Below are positions 1 to 10,009 of a stretch of DNA of 64,000 nt, piece by piece. The notes below the pieces were generated by a model. It saw only the letters and a list, made by a program, of their open reading frames with translations. It was not told where the DNA came from and did no database searches. Source of the DNA: Arsenicibacter rosenii (lineage in GTDB: Bacteria; Bacteroidota; Bacteroidia; Cytophagales; Spirosomataceae); assembly GCF_001870735.1 (NCBI RefSeq), contig NZ_MORL01000001.1, positions 1 to 64,000 on the forward strand. Direction: 5' to 3'. A program made the translations under genes and the position numbers. Position 1 is the stretch's first letter, and the number at the start of each line of letters is the position of its first letter.

Positions 1-177
1 AAAACTCTATATCACGCAACTTGAATTAAACATATAGAACCAGAACAGCCTCCGCCAACTGTGTTGTCAGGGCTTAAATAAAAAATATTGTTAAGTAGGA
101 GAGGAACCGACTCATTATTGACTCGGTGGTTTGGAAAAGAAAAATTAGGTGAAATAGTGAGTTCCGGTATGTAAAAA

Positions 178-207
178 GGCGGCTTCAGATGAAAGCCGCC
201 TTTTTTG
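178..207 (-). terminator. Terminator after the DUF892 gene
   Basis: An 8-bp stem (GGCGGCTT / AAGCCGCC) with a 7-base loop lies just past the stop of the leftward DUF892 gene. A-rich sequence on one side and T-rich sequence on the other mean it could work in both directions. Confidence 0.75.
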
Positions 208-232
208 ATGTGGATATAAAAAGGTAATCCGG

Positions 233-898
233 TCAGATACCCGACATACCTCCCAGCGTAGCATCCTGACTGCGACGATACGTCGGGTCGAGCATACCAC
301 CATCGGTTGTTATGTCGTCATCATTGTCGTTTCGGTATGGTGTGGTCCGGTCGCTTTCACCGGCGGCCCGCTGGTTAATAAATGATTCAGCCAGTTGAGT
401 CAGCTTTTTATCCGCGTTCTTTTCTTCCTGTAACGTCTGGTCGAGCAACTGCGTTGCTTCTGTATAGCCAAGTACACGGGCCAGCGTTACGAGTGATCCA
501 TAGACCGCAATTTCGTGATGTTCGGTTTTTTGTCCGCAGATGATCAATGCCGCATCGCGGGTTAGCGAGCCTGATTCCGTATCTGAAATAATGGTACGCG
601 CATCGGAGATCAGTCCGTCAACGGCGTCGCAGGTCATGTCATCAACATGCAGGTTCAGGCTACGGAACACGCGCTCAAGCCGTTCCACCTGACCACGGGT
701 TTCCTGCTGGTGTTGCAGAAAGCCGTTTCTGACTTCATCCGTGGTAGATGCGTCGGCTAATTCAGCCAGTGCATCCACTAATTGTGTTTCCGTATAATAA
801 ATTCCGCGTAGTTCATGAATGAATAAACCATGCAGACCTTCTGTATCGGTATCGTTACCACTGAAGAAGTTTGAAATTTTGTCCATTAGAGAAGCCAT
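233..898 (-). CDS. DUF892 (YciE/YciF-type) ferritin-like protein
   Basis: 221 aa, no signal peptide, so cytoplasmic. The body from about residue 20 to 170 is all helical and matches the DUF892 pattern by eye: a helix with IHELRGIYYTE, an acidic second helix, and a QKTEHHEIAVYG segment carrying the Glu and His residues expected of a ferritin-like di-iron bundle. The last 50 residues are an acidic, low-complexity tail. The family is linked to stress responses; its chemistry is not settled. ATG at 898; an internal ATG at 886 is a less likely start. Single gene with its own terminator. Confidence 0.85.
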   Translation of the reverse strand: MASLMDKISNFFSGNDTDTEGLHGLFIHELRGIYYTETQLVDALAELADASTTDEVRNGFLQHQQETRGQVERLERVFRSLNLHVDDMTCDAVDGLISDARTIISDTESGSLTRDAALIICGQKTEHHEIAVYGSLVTLARVLGYTEATQLLDQTLQEEKNADKKLTQLAESFINQRAAGESDRTTPYRNDNDDDITTDGGMLDPTYRRSQDATLGGMSGI

Positions 899-1418
899 AG
901 CATTGAGTATTTAAAAGATGTAACAAGTTCATTTACAGTCAATAACTGTGCCATGTGCTGATGGTCAGCATCCTAACGAAGGGGTAGGGAGGGAGATTGA
1001 GGCAAGAAGTCTACAGTCACTGTAGCGTAAAATTCCGGTTGGGAAGCCAGCCTGTAACGGAAGGCCGCTGAAACGCTTTGGTTGGTTTACCCGTATCAGA
1101 GAAAAAATGGTCACTTGGTGTACAAAACCCGTTTTTTATGATGTTTCAGGCTATTTATGCCTGGCAGCACCGAACGATAAAGCCTTGAAAAATGTTTAAA
1201 AAGTATAGCCAACTCCCAAACAATCGCACCGAAAAACGATTATTTGAAGACCCCATCTTCCTGCTTTCTGGCTGGCAACTTCGTTCATATTTTGTTTGCA
1301 ATACTAATTTTGCTCCTATCTTTGGCGCAAAAGATAGGTTTTTGGGAAGAAAGCGACCCGGACTATGCGTATGTAAATGGTAGATTGGTCGTGGTGAAAA
1401 CAACCTGCAACCTGTATT
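899..1418. other. Gene-free stretch upstream of topA
   Basis: 520 bases between the DUF892 gene and topA. Short overlapping reading frames on both strands (about 1155-1444) have no recognisable protein features and one runs into topA, so I call none of them. The 3' part holds a possible topA promoter; the rest shows nothing I can name. Confidence 0.5.
1305..1312 (+). promoter_or_regulatory. Possible -7 element for topA
   Basis: TAATTTTG fits the Bacteroidota -7 consensus TAnnTTTG exactly. The -33 position holds only a poor match (TTCG near 1280). It would give a leader of about 100 bases. Confidence 0.3.
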
Positions 1419-3989
1419 ATGACAAAAAACTTAGTCATTGTTGAATCGCCGGCGAAGGCGAAGACGATTGAAGGATATTTAGGAAAAGACTTTACGGTTA
1501 AATCGAGCTTCGGGCACGTCCGTGACCTGCCGAAAGACGGTATGGCTGTAGATGTACAGAATGGCTTCCGGCCTTCCTATGAAATTTCACCGGATAAACG
1601 GCAGTTGGTAAGTGAGCTGAAAAAACTGGCTAAAGATGCCGAGGAGGTCTGGCTTGCTACGGACGACGACCGCGAAGGAGAGGCCATTTCCTGGCACCTG
1701 AAAGAAGCACTGGGGCTGCGCGACAACACCAAGCGGATCGTTTTCCGCGAGATCACAAAAAACGCTATCCTGAATTCGATCCAGGCGCCGCGCACCATTG
1801 ATCTGGATCTGGTAAATGCCCAGCAGGCCCGCCGTGTGCTTGACCGCCTGGTTGGCTATGAGCTTTCTCCGGTGTTATGGCGCAAAATTAAAGGAGGCAG
1901 TACCGGCCTGTCGGCGGGCCGTGTGCAGTCGGTAGCTCTGCGGCTGGTGGTTGAGCGGGAACGCGAAATTGAAAAGCACCAGTCTAAATCCAGCTTTAAG
2001 GTTACCGCCCGGTTTATCGTCGACGGTAATAAGGTGCTGAATGCTGAACTGCCGAAAAACTTTGCAACGCAGGCCGAAGCCCGTACCTTCCTGGAACGCT
2101 GTGTGGCTGCCGTGTTCAGCATTAAAAATCTGGAAACAAAACCGGCGAAAAAATCACCGGCTCCTCCGTTTACCACCTCGACCCTGCAACAGGAAGCCTC
2201 CCGGAAACTGAGCTTCTCGGTTGACCGGACCATGCGCCTTGCCCAGGCACTCTACGAGGCCGGTAAGATCTCGTATATGCGTACCGACTCAACCAATCTG
2301 TCACAGGAAGCGATTGATAAGGCTAAGGCAGAGATCGAAACCGAGTTTGGTGACCGCTACGTGCATACCCGGCAGTACCGGACGAAAAATGAATCGGCGC
2401 AGGAAGCCCACGAAGCCATCCGGCCGACTAATTTCAGCGACCGCTCGGCCGGTGCCAATAAAGATGAAAAGCGCCTTTACGAACTGATCTGGAAACGGTC
2501 GATTGCCTCGCAGATGGCCGATGCCCAGCTGGAACGGACAACGGCAACCATTTCCATTTCGACTACGCCTGAAGAGCTGATTGCTCAGGGGGAGGTGATC
2601 AAATTCGACGGCTTCCTGAAAGTTTATCTGGAATCGAAAGACGACGAGGACGAAGAAGCCAAAGGCATGCTGCCTCCGTTGCTGATCGGTCAGAACCTGA
2701 ATCTGGGCGAGATGAAGGCGACCGAAAAATTTACCCGTCCTCAGCCGCGCTACGCGGAAGCCAGCCTTGTCAAGAAACTTGAAGAAATGGGCATCGGCCG
2801 TCCGTCGACCTATGCACCGACCATTTCAACGATCATAAACCGGGGGTATGTCATTAAGGAAGATCGTCCGGGACAGCAGCGCGAGTTTAAGGAAATGACC
2901 CTGCAACGCGGGCAAATTCAGGAAACCGTAGGCAAGGAGACTTTCGGCTCCGAAAAATCCAAACTCTTCCCGACCAATACGGGCGTTGTGGTAAATGATT
3001 TTCTGGTAGAATATTTCCCCGACATCGTCGACTTTAAATTTACGGCATCCGTCGAGAAGGAGTTTGACGAAATTGCGGAAGGCAAGCTCGACTGGCAGAA
3101 AATGCTTGAATCGTTCTACGGGGATTTCCACCAGAACGTTGAAACGATTCAGGGCACATCCGTGGCTTCGTTTAAAACCGGTGCCCGAGAGTTGGGTCTT
3201 GATCCGCGTACGGGCAAAAAAGTCTCGGCTCGCCTGGGTCGGTACGGGGCGTATGTGCAGATCGGAGAAGCGACGGATGACGAAAAACCACAGTTTGCCA
3301 ACCTGCGCAAGGATCAGCTGATTGAGACCATTTCGTTGCAGGAAGCGCTTGAACTCTTTGCCCTGCCCCGCGAAGTCGGATTTTTTGAAGATAAACCGAT
3401 GGTGATCGGTGTCGGTAAATTCGGCCCCTATGTCAAACACGACGATAAATATGTGTCGCTGGCCAAAGACGACGACCCGTATACGGTTTCGGCGGAGCGG
3501 GCGATTGAACTGATTCAGCAGAAACGCGCCGAGTCGGCGAGTGATACGCTGGGTGAATACGAGGGTAAGCCTGTGTCGACCGGGAAAGGCCGATTTGGCC
3601 CGTATGTGAAATTCGAAGATAAATACATCTCGCTGCCTAAAGGGGATACACTTGCCGGCATCACACTGGATCGCGCCATTGAACTGATTCTGCAGAAACG
3701 GCAGGCCGAGAGCAATAAATACATCAAGGAGTTTGCCGGGAACCCATCAGTAAAAGTCGTGAACGGGATGTATGGACCGTATATCGCGGTGGGGAAGCGG
3801 AACATAAAAATTCCGAAAGATACAGACCCTGCCTCTCTGACGCTTGACGATTGTCTGGCGCTGGCCGGCGAACCGGCAGCTGCGGAAAAAGGGAAGGCCA
3901 AAGCCGATAAATCAGCTGATGCTCCGAAAAAAGCAGCCGCAAAGTCAACCACGAAGGTTGGTACGGCAGCAAAGAAGACGAAAAAGTGA
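1419..3989 (+). CDS. topA: DNA topoisomerase I (type IA)
   Basis: 856 aa. Relaxes negative supercoils by cutting one strand. The Toprim domain fills about residues 1-115, with E9 in VESPAKAKT and the acidic triad in TDDDREGEA (D82-E86). The catalytic tyrosine is Y286 in SYMRTDS. From about residue 590 onward, in place of the zinc fingers of the E. coli enzyme, there are repeated GxYGxY / GRFGPYVK modules (Topo C-terminal repeat type, at least four), typical of this phylum. The end is a Lys/Ala-rich tail that probably binds DNA. Start ATG gives the usual MTKNLVIVESP beginning. Confidence 0.97.
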   Translation: MTKNLVIVESPAKAKTIEGYLGKDFTVKSSFGHVRDLPKDGMAVDVQNGFRPSYEISPDKRQLVSELKKLAKDAEEVWLATDDDREGEAISWHLKEALGLRDNTKRIVFREITKNAILNSIQAPRTIDLDLVNAQQARRVLDRLVGYELSPVLWRKIKGGSTGLSAGRVQSVALRLVVEREREIEKHQSKSSFKVTARFIVDGNKVLNAELPKNFATQAEARTFLERCVAAVFSIKNLETKPAKKSPAPPFTTSTLQQEASRKLSFSVDRTMRLAQALYEAGKISYMRTDSTNLSQEAIDKAKAEIETEFGDRYVHTRQYRTKNESAQEAHEAIRPTNFSDRSAGANKDEKRLYELIWKRSIASQMADAQLERTTATISISTTPEELIAQGEVIKFDGFLKVYLESKDDEDEEAKGMLPPLLIGQNLNLGEMKATEKFTRPQPRYAEASLVKKLEEMGIGRPSTYAPTISTIINRGYVIKEDRPGQQREFKEMTLQRGQIQETVGKETFGSEKSKLFPTNTGVVVNDFLVEYFPDIVDFKFTASVEKEFDEIAEGKLDWQKMLESFYGDFHQNVETIQGTSVASFKTGARELGLDPRTGKKVSARLGRYGAYVQIGEATDDEKPQFANLRKDQLIETISLQEALELFALPREVGFFEDKPMVIGVGKFGPYVKHDDKYVSLAKDDDPYTVSAERAIELIQQKRAESASDTLGEYEGKPVSTGKGRFGPYVKFEDKYISLPKGDTLAGITLDRAIELILQKRQAESNKYIKEFAGNPSVKVVNGMYGPYIAVGKRNIKIPKDTDPASLTLDDCLALAGEPAAAEKGKAKADKSADAPKKAAAKSTTKVGTAAKKTKK

Positions 3990-4075
3990 CCTTCAGGGTC
4001 AACTTACAAATCTATCAGTTAAGAATTTACGTTATTAATTCAGCTATGGGTCTTCCATAGTGTGGATTAGGGACA

Positions 4076-4107
4076 AATCCCGGCGGGCGTTTGCTTGCCG
4101 GGATTTT
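4076..4107 (+). terminator. topA terminator
   Basis: Stem AATCCCGGC / GCCGGGATT with a 12-base loop, followed by TT, between topA and folD. Confidence 0.7.
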
Positions 4108-4151
4108 CTGTTGGTAAAGACCCCGGTTTTAGCCCCTTCCCGGATTTCGTT

Positions 4152-4184
4152 TTTGGCCAAATTGCAGAATCCGTCGTACTTTCG
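4152..4184 (+). promoter_or_regulatory. Possible folD promoter
   Basis: TTTG at 4152-4155, 21 bases, then TACTTTCG at 4177-4184, one mismatch to the Bacteroidota -7 consensus. About 48 bases before the folD ATG. Confidence 0.4.
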
Positions 4185-4232
4185 TGCTGATTTTTGACAC
4201 TTAGCGGTTCCGATCGATTATTCAGAGATAGT

Positions 4233-5114
4233 ATGCAGTTATTAGACGGGAAGTTTCTTTCAGCACAGATCAAGCAGGAAATTGCGGCAGAGGTCGCAGC
4301 AATCAGAGAGGCCGGCGGTAAAATCCCGCATTTAGTGGCCATTCTGGTGGGTACACTGGGTCGGAGCGAGACCTACGTAGCCAGTAAAATGAAGAGTTGC
4401 GAAGAGGTTGGCATGAAGTCAACGCTGATTCGCTTCGATGATTCCGTGACGGAAGACGAGCTTCTGGATGCTGTGCGGAAAGTAAACGACGATCCGGATA
4501 TGGATGGCCTGATCGTTCAACTGCCGCTTCCTGATCATATTTCGGCCGATAAGGTCATGGAAACCATTGCGCCTGCCAAAGACGTGGACGGGTTCCATCC
4601 GATCAATATCGGGCGGATGGCAAAGGGCCTGCCGGCGTATATCTCAGCGACGCCGCAGGGTATTCTGGAAATGCTGAAGCGGTATAATATCGAAACCGCC
4701 GGCAAGCATTGTGTGGTCGTAGGCCGTAGCCAGATTGTGGGCCTGCCGATGAGCATTCTGATGCAGCGCAACACCTATCCGGGCAACAGTACCGTAACCA
4801 TTACCCACAGCCGGACGCAGAATCTGGCCGAAATCTGCCGGTCGGCCGACATTCTGGTGGCCGCGCTGGGGCGTCCGGAGTTTGTGACTGCCGATATGGT
4901 GAAAGAAGGCGCGGTTGTCATTGACGTGGGGCTGGAGCGCGTGCCGGATGCCACCAAAAAAAGTGGCTTTGCCCTGAAAGGCGACGTGAAGTTTGATGAA
5001 GTTGCCCCCAAAGCCAGCTTCATTACGCCGGTTCCGGGCGGGGTAGGGCTGATGACTATCTGCTCGCTGATGCAAAACACATTGAAATCCGCCAAGCGGG
5101 AGATTTATCCGTAA
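4233..5114 (+). CDS. folD: Bifunctional methylenetetrahydrofolate dehydrogenase / cyclohydrolase
   Basis: 293 aa from ATG 4233. Converts 5,10-methylene-THF to 10-formyl-THF with NADP. Catalytic pair Y48 and K52 in YVASK; other family signatures are QLPLP, DVDGFHP, the nucleotide-binding GRSQIVGLP and the near-C-terminal [10 protein letters not shown]. An in-frame TTG at 4194 would add 13 residues, but the usual FolD start (MQLLDGK) is at the ATG and the -7-like element falls just before it. Stands alone between two hairpins. Confidence 0.96.
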   Translation: MQLLDGKFLSAQIKQEIAAEVAAIREAGGKIPHLVAILVGTLGRSETYVASKMKSCEEVGMKSTLIRFDDSVTEDELLDAVRKVNDDPDMDGLIVQLPLPDHISADKVMETIAPAKDVDGFHPINIGRMAKGLPAYISATPQGILEMLKRYNIETAGKHCVVVGRSQIVGLPMSILMQRNTYPGNSTVTITHSRTQNLAEICRSADILVAALGRPEFVTADMVKEGAVVIDVGLERVPDATKKSGFALKGDVKFDEVAPKASFITPVPGGVGLMTICSLMQNTLKSAKREIYP

Positions 5115-5137
5115 GATATTAACATAAACAGGTTTTG

Positions 5138-5163
5138 AAAAGCTGTGGAAACGCAGCTTTTTT
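5138..5163 (+). terminator. folD terminator
   Basis: Stem AAAAGCTG / CAGCTTTTTT with an 8-base loop and T run, 24 bases after the folD stop. Confidence 0.75.
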
Positions 5164-5183
5164 ACGTTCTACTCCGCATATAG

Positions 5184-6986
5184 ATGAAGCACATAACGTT
5201 TATCACTCTTCTTTTCCTTACTGTTTTCCATACCTATGCCCAGCCCAAACGGGAGTTCCGGGGGGCCTGGATTGCGACCGTCGGCAACATTGACTGGCCC
5301 TCACGCAAAGGATTGCCGGCCGACCAGCAGCAGCAACAGTTTATCAATATCCTGAATCAGCACCAGCAGGCAGGAATCAACGCCGTAGTAGTCCAGATCC
5401 GCAGCGTTTGCGACGCCACCTACCCGAGTACGCTGGAGCCGTGGGCCGAAGTGCTGTCCGGAAAACAGGGACAGGCCCCGCAGCCCTATTACGACCCGCT
5501 TCAGTTCATGATTACCGAATGCCGGAAACGCGGCATTGAATTCCACGCCTGGATGAACCCCTACCGGGCCGTTTCCAACATCAACACGGCGCAGCTAGAC
5601 CCTGCGCATGTGGTCAGAACGCATCCGGAATGGCTGCTGGCCCAGGGCAATCTGCGTATCCTGAACCCCGGCCTGCCGGACGTACGGAATTATGTGACAA
5701 AAGTGGTGATGGATGTGGTGCGGCGCTATGACATTGACGGTATCCACTTCGACGATTACTTTTACCCATACCCCCAGACCGGTCTGACTTTTTCCGACGA
5801 TTCAACCTATGCCATACATAACCGTGGCATTACAAAACGCGACGACTGGCGGCGGGATAACATCGATCTGCTCGTAAAGCAGGTATCTGACAGCATCAAA
5901 GCCCTAAAGCCCTATGTTAAATTCGGCATTTCGCCGTTTGGGATCTGGCAAAACCGGTCAACGGCCCAGCCGCTCGGGTCAGCCACCAGCGGGTTGCAGG
6001 GATACAACGAGATTTATGCCGACTCACGGAAATGGATTCAGCAGGGCTGGCTCGACTACATTGCGCCGCAGGTCTACTGGCACATGGGCTTTGCGGCGGC
6101 CGATTACTCCGTGCTGGTCCCGTGGTGGGATAACGTGATGAAGGCCTCGCCGGGCCGCCACCTGTACATCGGGCAGGCGGCTTACCGGGTCAATAACGAC
6201 AGCAACGTAAACTGGCTGACACCCACCCAGATTCCGAACCAGATTCAGTTTAACCGGCAGATGGCCAACGTGCAGGGCAATATTCTGTATAATACCACCT
6301 CCGTAATCAGCAATCCGCTGGGGTTGCGGGATTCCCTGCGGAACCGGTTGTTTGCCCGACCGGCCCTCATGCCTGCCATGACCTGGAAAGATGCGGTGGC
6401 GCCACCCGCCCCGACGCTGCTCGTAACGAGTAGTGAGGTGAGTGCCACCCTGCGCTGGAACCGGCCAGAGACCGGAACCGGCCCGATGGACAGAATCCGG
6501 CAGTTTGCCGTGTATCGTTTCCCGAAAAATGCAGCGGTGGATATTAGTCAGGCAGATGCGTTGCTGGCCGTAACGCCAATGGATACAACGCTTTTTGTGG
6601 ATGCTACCCTGAAAAAAGGCGAGCCGTATACGTATGTTGTAACGGCGCTCGACCGGCTCCATAACGAAAGTGCACCCTCTAATCCGGTTTCTGTAGCGCT
6701 GATTCTGGGCGGCGAAGCCGGTTTGACGGCCGATGCCCTGGTAAACGCCCCAAACCCGTTCAGCGGAGAAACGATGATTTCGTATACCTTGCTGCGGGCG
6801 GGTGATGTGCGGCTGACAGTACAGGACCTGACGGGTCGTGAACTGGCTGAACTAATAAACGAACGGCAGGCTGCCGGTCCGCATCAGGTGATGTATCGGG
6901 CCGGCAACCTGCCGTCGGGCATGTATTTGCTCACCTTGTCGGTGAACCAGATCCGGTTAAGCCGCCGGATGATTGTGCAGCCTTAG
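5184..6986 (+). CDS. Secreted GHL10-type glycoside hydrolase-like protein with T9SS tail
   Basis: 600 aa. Signal peptide at residues 1-19 ends at a TYAQ-like site. Residues 20-390 form a TIM-barrel domain of the GHL10 (DUF187) type: EFRGAWIATVGNIDWPS at the start and GIHFDDYFYPYP in the middle, with the paired Asp residues that probably catalyse. A fibronectin type III-like stretch covers about 400-510. The last 80 residues (NAPNPFSGETMISY ... GMYLLTL) are a type A sorting domain for the type IX secretion system, so the protein should be exported and anchored or released outside the cell. Substrate unknown; the family acts on glycans. Its stop overlaps the convergent next gene by 4 bases. Confidence 0.9.
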   Translation: MKHITFITLLFLTVFHTYAQPKREFRGAWIATVGNIDWPSRKGLPADQQQQQFINILNQHQQAGINAVVVQIRSVCDATYPSTLEPWAEVLSGKQGQAPQPYYDPLQFMITECRKRGIEFHAWMNPYRAVSNINTAQLDPAHVVRTHPEWLLAQGNLRILNPGLPDVRNYVTKVVMDVVRRYDIDGIHFDDYFYPYPQTGLTFSDDSTYAIHNRGITKRDDWRRDNIDLLVKQVSDSIKALKPYVKFGISPFGIWQNRSTAQPLGSATSGLQGYNEIYADSRKWIQQGWLDYIAPQVYWHMGFAAADYSVLVPWWDNVMKASPGRHLYIGQAAYRVNNDSNVNWLTPTQIPNQIQFNRQMANVQGNILYNTTSVISNPLGLRDSLRNRLFARPALMPAMTWKDAVAPPAPTLLVTSSEVSATLRWNRPETGTGPMDRIRQFAVYRFPKNAAVDISQADALLAVTPMDTTLFVDATLKKGEPYTYVVTALDRLHNESAPSNPVSVALILGGEAGLTADALVNAPNPFSGETMISYTLLRAGDVRLTVQDLTGRELAELINERQAAGPHQVMYRAGNLPSGMYLLTLSVNQIRLSRRMIVQP

Positions 6987-9955
6987 AAACCGATATCGAG
7001 TACGAGTGGCTCGTACGTCATCAGGCCGGTGTTGACATTATAGATCGCCCGGGCACCCACACTGAACGGTTGCCGGAAGCGCAAGACGTTAAAGGTAAAC
7101 AACAGGTCGGCTCCCACCGACTGGAATTGCTCCTGAAATGCCTGGCGCTGGCCTGATGCGGTCGGATACATGCTCTTGCCGCTACCGGCGTCTATAAACC
7201 CGGCCGCTACGACTCGCTGAATGTAAAGCAAGCGGCCGATTGTCCAGTGCGGACTGGCCAGGGGCAGGCGATACTCCGCACTGCCGACCAATAGCTGGTC
7301 GTGGCTGGTATAGGCGTGGCCGCGCGGGAAAAAGATCGTGCTGGAGAACCGGTACGTATTGGCTTCCAGCTGATTCTGTTGCTGGAAACCACCCCGCAGC
7401 CGGATCGAGTGGTGTTTGCCGATGCCGGGCAGGAATAAATTGCCCTGAACGCCGAACTGCTGCCCCGATAAGGAACCACCAAACGGCGTATGCCGCATAA
7501 TACCTGAGAGCGTGATGCCGAGGCGGGGAGCAACGTCACGTTTGCTTTGTTTCAGCAGCAACGAATAACTGAGGCCGTAGGTCATGGCATAGAGACCACC
7601 CGCGTTGCCGACTTCGGAGTAGTACCGCCCCGGCAGAGTATACCCTTTAACGGTGAACAGATTGTAGTAGGCCGACAAGGTCAGGTTTTGGCGGAACTTT
7701 GACTGTGTCAGGACAAACGGCAGGCGTACCCCGGCCGATAGCTGGTTGTATTGCCACGAATCCGAGCGCAGACTGTCCAGCGGGGTCCGGCGGTCGATAT
7801 AGATCGATGTTGTCCGGTTGCCGCTCTGGAACGTCAGGTCGAAAACCGGGAACAGGCCCTGATAACTAACGGCCCCGAAAACAGTACCCGTTTTTTCTGA
7901 CTGGTTGAAGCTGTAGCCAACGGAAGCTTGCGTCGTAGCCAGCAAATCCTGCGATTCGAGAGAGGCGGTGAAGTTCTGCCCGTCTGAAGCGGCGGCGGGG
8001 CCGAAGCCAATCAGATTGAGGGCGTGTGGCAACCGGCGGTACCGCCTGACCGGAAACGTATCTTTCGGGTAAGGGTTGTCGAGGGCCGAGAGGGTTGCCT
8101 GAGTACCCGTCTCTTTATTGAGTGAAGGCCCGAAATAACGGATATGCTGGTCTTTGACCTGGCTGGCGGGCACCCATTCGGCCGGATTCAGCCCCATTTC
8201 GGCAATCCGGAAGCCGGTGCCTTTGCGGCGGTCGGCGGTAAAATCCTGAAATGCCATGCGCTTCTGATCCGGCGAAATAGCCGCCTGGTAAGCGCCAAAG
8301 GGCCGCGAGGTTACCTGAAACGTCTGACCATTCCGGGTATCAACCGCATAAATATTGTCGATGCCCGACTGCGGTGAGTTATACAGCACATAATCGCCCC
8401 AGGGCTGCGGGTGGCTGATGTTTTCCTGCGTAAGTGGCAGTACATCCGTTCTGGCCCCTGATTCAGCGTTTATTACCTGAATGGTTTTGCCGGCCGGAGC
8501 GGACTTGCCGCGGTGTTGCTGGGCAACCACCACAATACTTTTGTTGTCGGCTTTCCAGCGCGGATGCAGGTAAATATCGTTGGCCGGGTTCTCAATTACG
8601 GTAACGACCCCACCCGCTTCGGCCTCTATGACAACGAGTTTATTGATTCCTTCAGGGGTGTTTTCAACCGCAACAATTTTGGTGCCGTCGGGCGAGAGCG
8701 AGACGGCGGTATACCGGCTTTTGTCAGAAAAACGCTGGCCGAAGGGGCCGAATAATTTTCCGGTTTTCAGGTCGAGCACCCGGATTTCCGACCAGACCTT
8801 CATGTTCCAGCGGGGCTGATACCGGTACTCTACCCAGCAGGCTTTGTTGCCACCCACCGAAAAATACTCGGGATCATTGAACAGACCGGGCACAAACAGT
8901 TTATGTTCTTTGCCCGAGGGGGAGAGGGAGACCAGCTGCGTAATATCGCCCAAGCCGTTTTTAACGGCGATAACGGTGCTGTCGGAGGTATACTGCGGAT
9001 ATTGGTAGTTCGTATATACAACGTTGCCATCCAGCCCTTTTTCCGGTTGGGTTGCAAACGGACGGGCAGGGGTCAGGCGGAGGTTTTCCTGCTGTTTGCG
9101 CAGGGTTTCGTCAAGATCAGCCATCGTGCGCCGGTATAGTTCTTCGACGCGGTATTTGGTGACTGATTTCAGGCTGTTTGAAAACGAAAACGGATAGAGC
9201 GGAAACGCGTAATAGCGGTTCAGGACCTTGCTCCAGGCATTGATTCCGTAATTGTTCTTGAGGTTAGTGCTCAGGAAATAACCGAGTACATAATGGTCGG
9301 GTACGTTGTCGCGGTACGAGCCCGCAACGGCTTTGGCATAGTTGAAGTCTTGGCCAGACAGGCGGTTGGCGCGCATACCCAGATCAAAGTTCGGAATCCG
9401 GCCCCGGCCGCTCCGCGTCAGCAGGGTTTCTGTTCCGACCGCGTCGCCTTCGGCAAACCAGTCCGGTACGCCCAGCATCATCCCCGCCTGTGCATAATTG
9501 CCGAACAGGGTGTGGACCAGACCGGTAAGCCCCTGAAGAGCCTTTTCGTTCTGTACCACGTGGCGGTATTCATGAACGGCCAGCAGATCGAGCCATTCGT
9601 TGGTACCGGTCAGCGACGGTGCCTGCGGGGTGGCCGTGAAAAACTCAGATTTACGCGGGAAGAGGGTTACATACCCGTTATTGATCGTTGTCTGGTTTTG
9701 CAGCAGAATCGAAATGGGGCGGGGTTTGCGGTCCAGTGAGGCACTCACCGGCTCATAAACCTGTTCCAGACGTTGGGCGGTTTGCTGCGCCCGCTGTGCA
9801 AAGCCTTCGGGATACAGCACCCTGAAATGGGGCGTTTTCAGCTGGTACCAGGGCAAACTGCCGGGTGTTTGCTGCAGTACAGGAAAGGTTTGGGCCAGAG
9901 CACTCAGGGTAGTGAGCAGGCAGCCTGCCAGAGTAAGTCGTGTTCTCGTCGTCAT
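6983..9955 (-). CDS. HExxH peptidase-like / TolB-like propeller / surface-antigen barrel fusion
   Basis: 990 aa with a signal peptide (about 1-21, ending SALAQ). Residues 35-260 look like a gluzincin (peptidase MA-like) domain: H128-E-Y-R-H132, then WFAEG with E169 as the likely third zinc ligand. About 300-620 carries repeated WD40/TolB-like strands (SLSPDGTKIVAVEN, AISPDQKRMAFQD). From about 640 to the C-terminus the sequence has the alternating pattern and terminal aromatic residues of an outer membrane barrel of the bacterial surface antigen kind, ending PLVLDIGF. Predicted to sit in the outer membrane with the soluble part in the periplasm or outside. Substrate unknown. Convergent 4-base overlap with the GHL10 gene. 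Confidence 0.8.
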   Translation of the reverse strand: MTTRTRLTLAGCLLTTLSALAQTFPVLQQTPGSLPWYQLKTPHFRVLYPEGFAQRAQQTAQRLEQVYEPVSASLDRKPRPISILLQNQTTINNGYVTLFPRKSEFFTATPQAPSLTGTNEWLDLLAVHEYRHVVQNEKALQGLTGLVHTLFGNYAQAGMMLGVPDWFAEGDAVGTETLLTRSGRGRIPNFDLGMRANRLSGQDFNYAKAVAGSYRDNVPDHYVLGYFLSTNLKNNYGINAWSKVLNRYYAFPLYPFSFSNSLKSVTKYRVEELYRRTMADLDETLRKQQENLRLTPARPFATQPEKGLDGNVVYTNYQYPQYTSDSTVIAVKNGLGDITQLVSLSPSGKEHKLFVPGLFNDPEYFSVGGNKACWVEYRYQPRWNMKVWSEIRVLDLKTGKLFGPFGQRFSDKSRYTAVSLSPDGTKIVAVENTPEGINKLVVIEAEAGGVVTVIENPANDIYLHPRWKADNKSIVVVAQQHRGKSAPAGKTIQVINAESGARTDVLPLTQENISHPQPWGDYVLYNSPQSGIDNIYAVDTRNGQTFQVTSRPFGAYQAAISPDQKRMAFQDFTADRRKGTGFRIAEMGLNPAEWVPASQVKDQHIRYFGPSLNKETGTQATLSALDNPYPKDTFPVRRYRRLPHALNLIGFGPAAASDGQNFTASLESQDLLATTQASVGYSFNQSEKTGTVFGAVSYQGLFPVFDLTFQSGNRTTSIYIDRRTPLDSLRSDSWQYNQLSAGVRLPFVLTQSKFRQNLTLSAYYNLFTVKGYTLPGRYYSEVGNAGGLYAMTYGLSYSLLLKQSKRDVAPRLGITLSGIMRHTPFGGSLSGQQFGVQGNLFLPGIGKHHSIRLRGGFQQQNQLEANTYRFSSTIFFPRGHAYTSHDQLLVGSAEYRLPLASPHWTIGRLLYIQRVVAAGFIDAGSGKSMYPTASGQRQAFQEQFQSVGADLLFTFNVLRFRQPFSVGARAIYNVNTGLMTYEPLVLDIGF

Positions 9956-10009
9956 CAGCTACGAAATAACGAAATATCCCTAATTACCCAAATTCCGGGC
10001 CGCCTGCAG

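Noticed and set aside
1155-1444. Three short overlapping reading frames upstream of topA
   Set aside because: They overlap on both strands, one runs into topA, and their composition is not protein-like.
6024-6662. 212-codon frame antisense to the GHL10 gene
   Set aside because: Shadow of a well-supported gene; Arg/His-rich translation without domain features. Other long antisense frames (for example 23566-24468) were rejected for the same reason.
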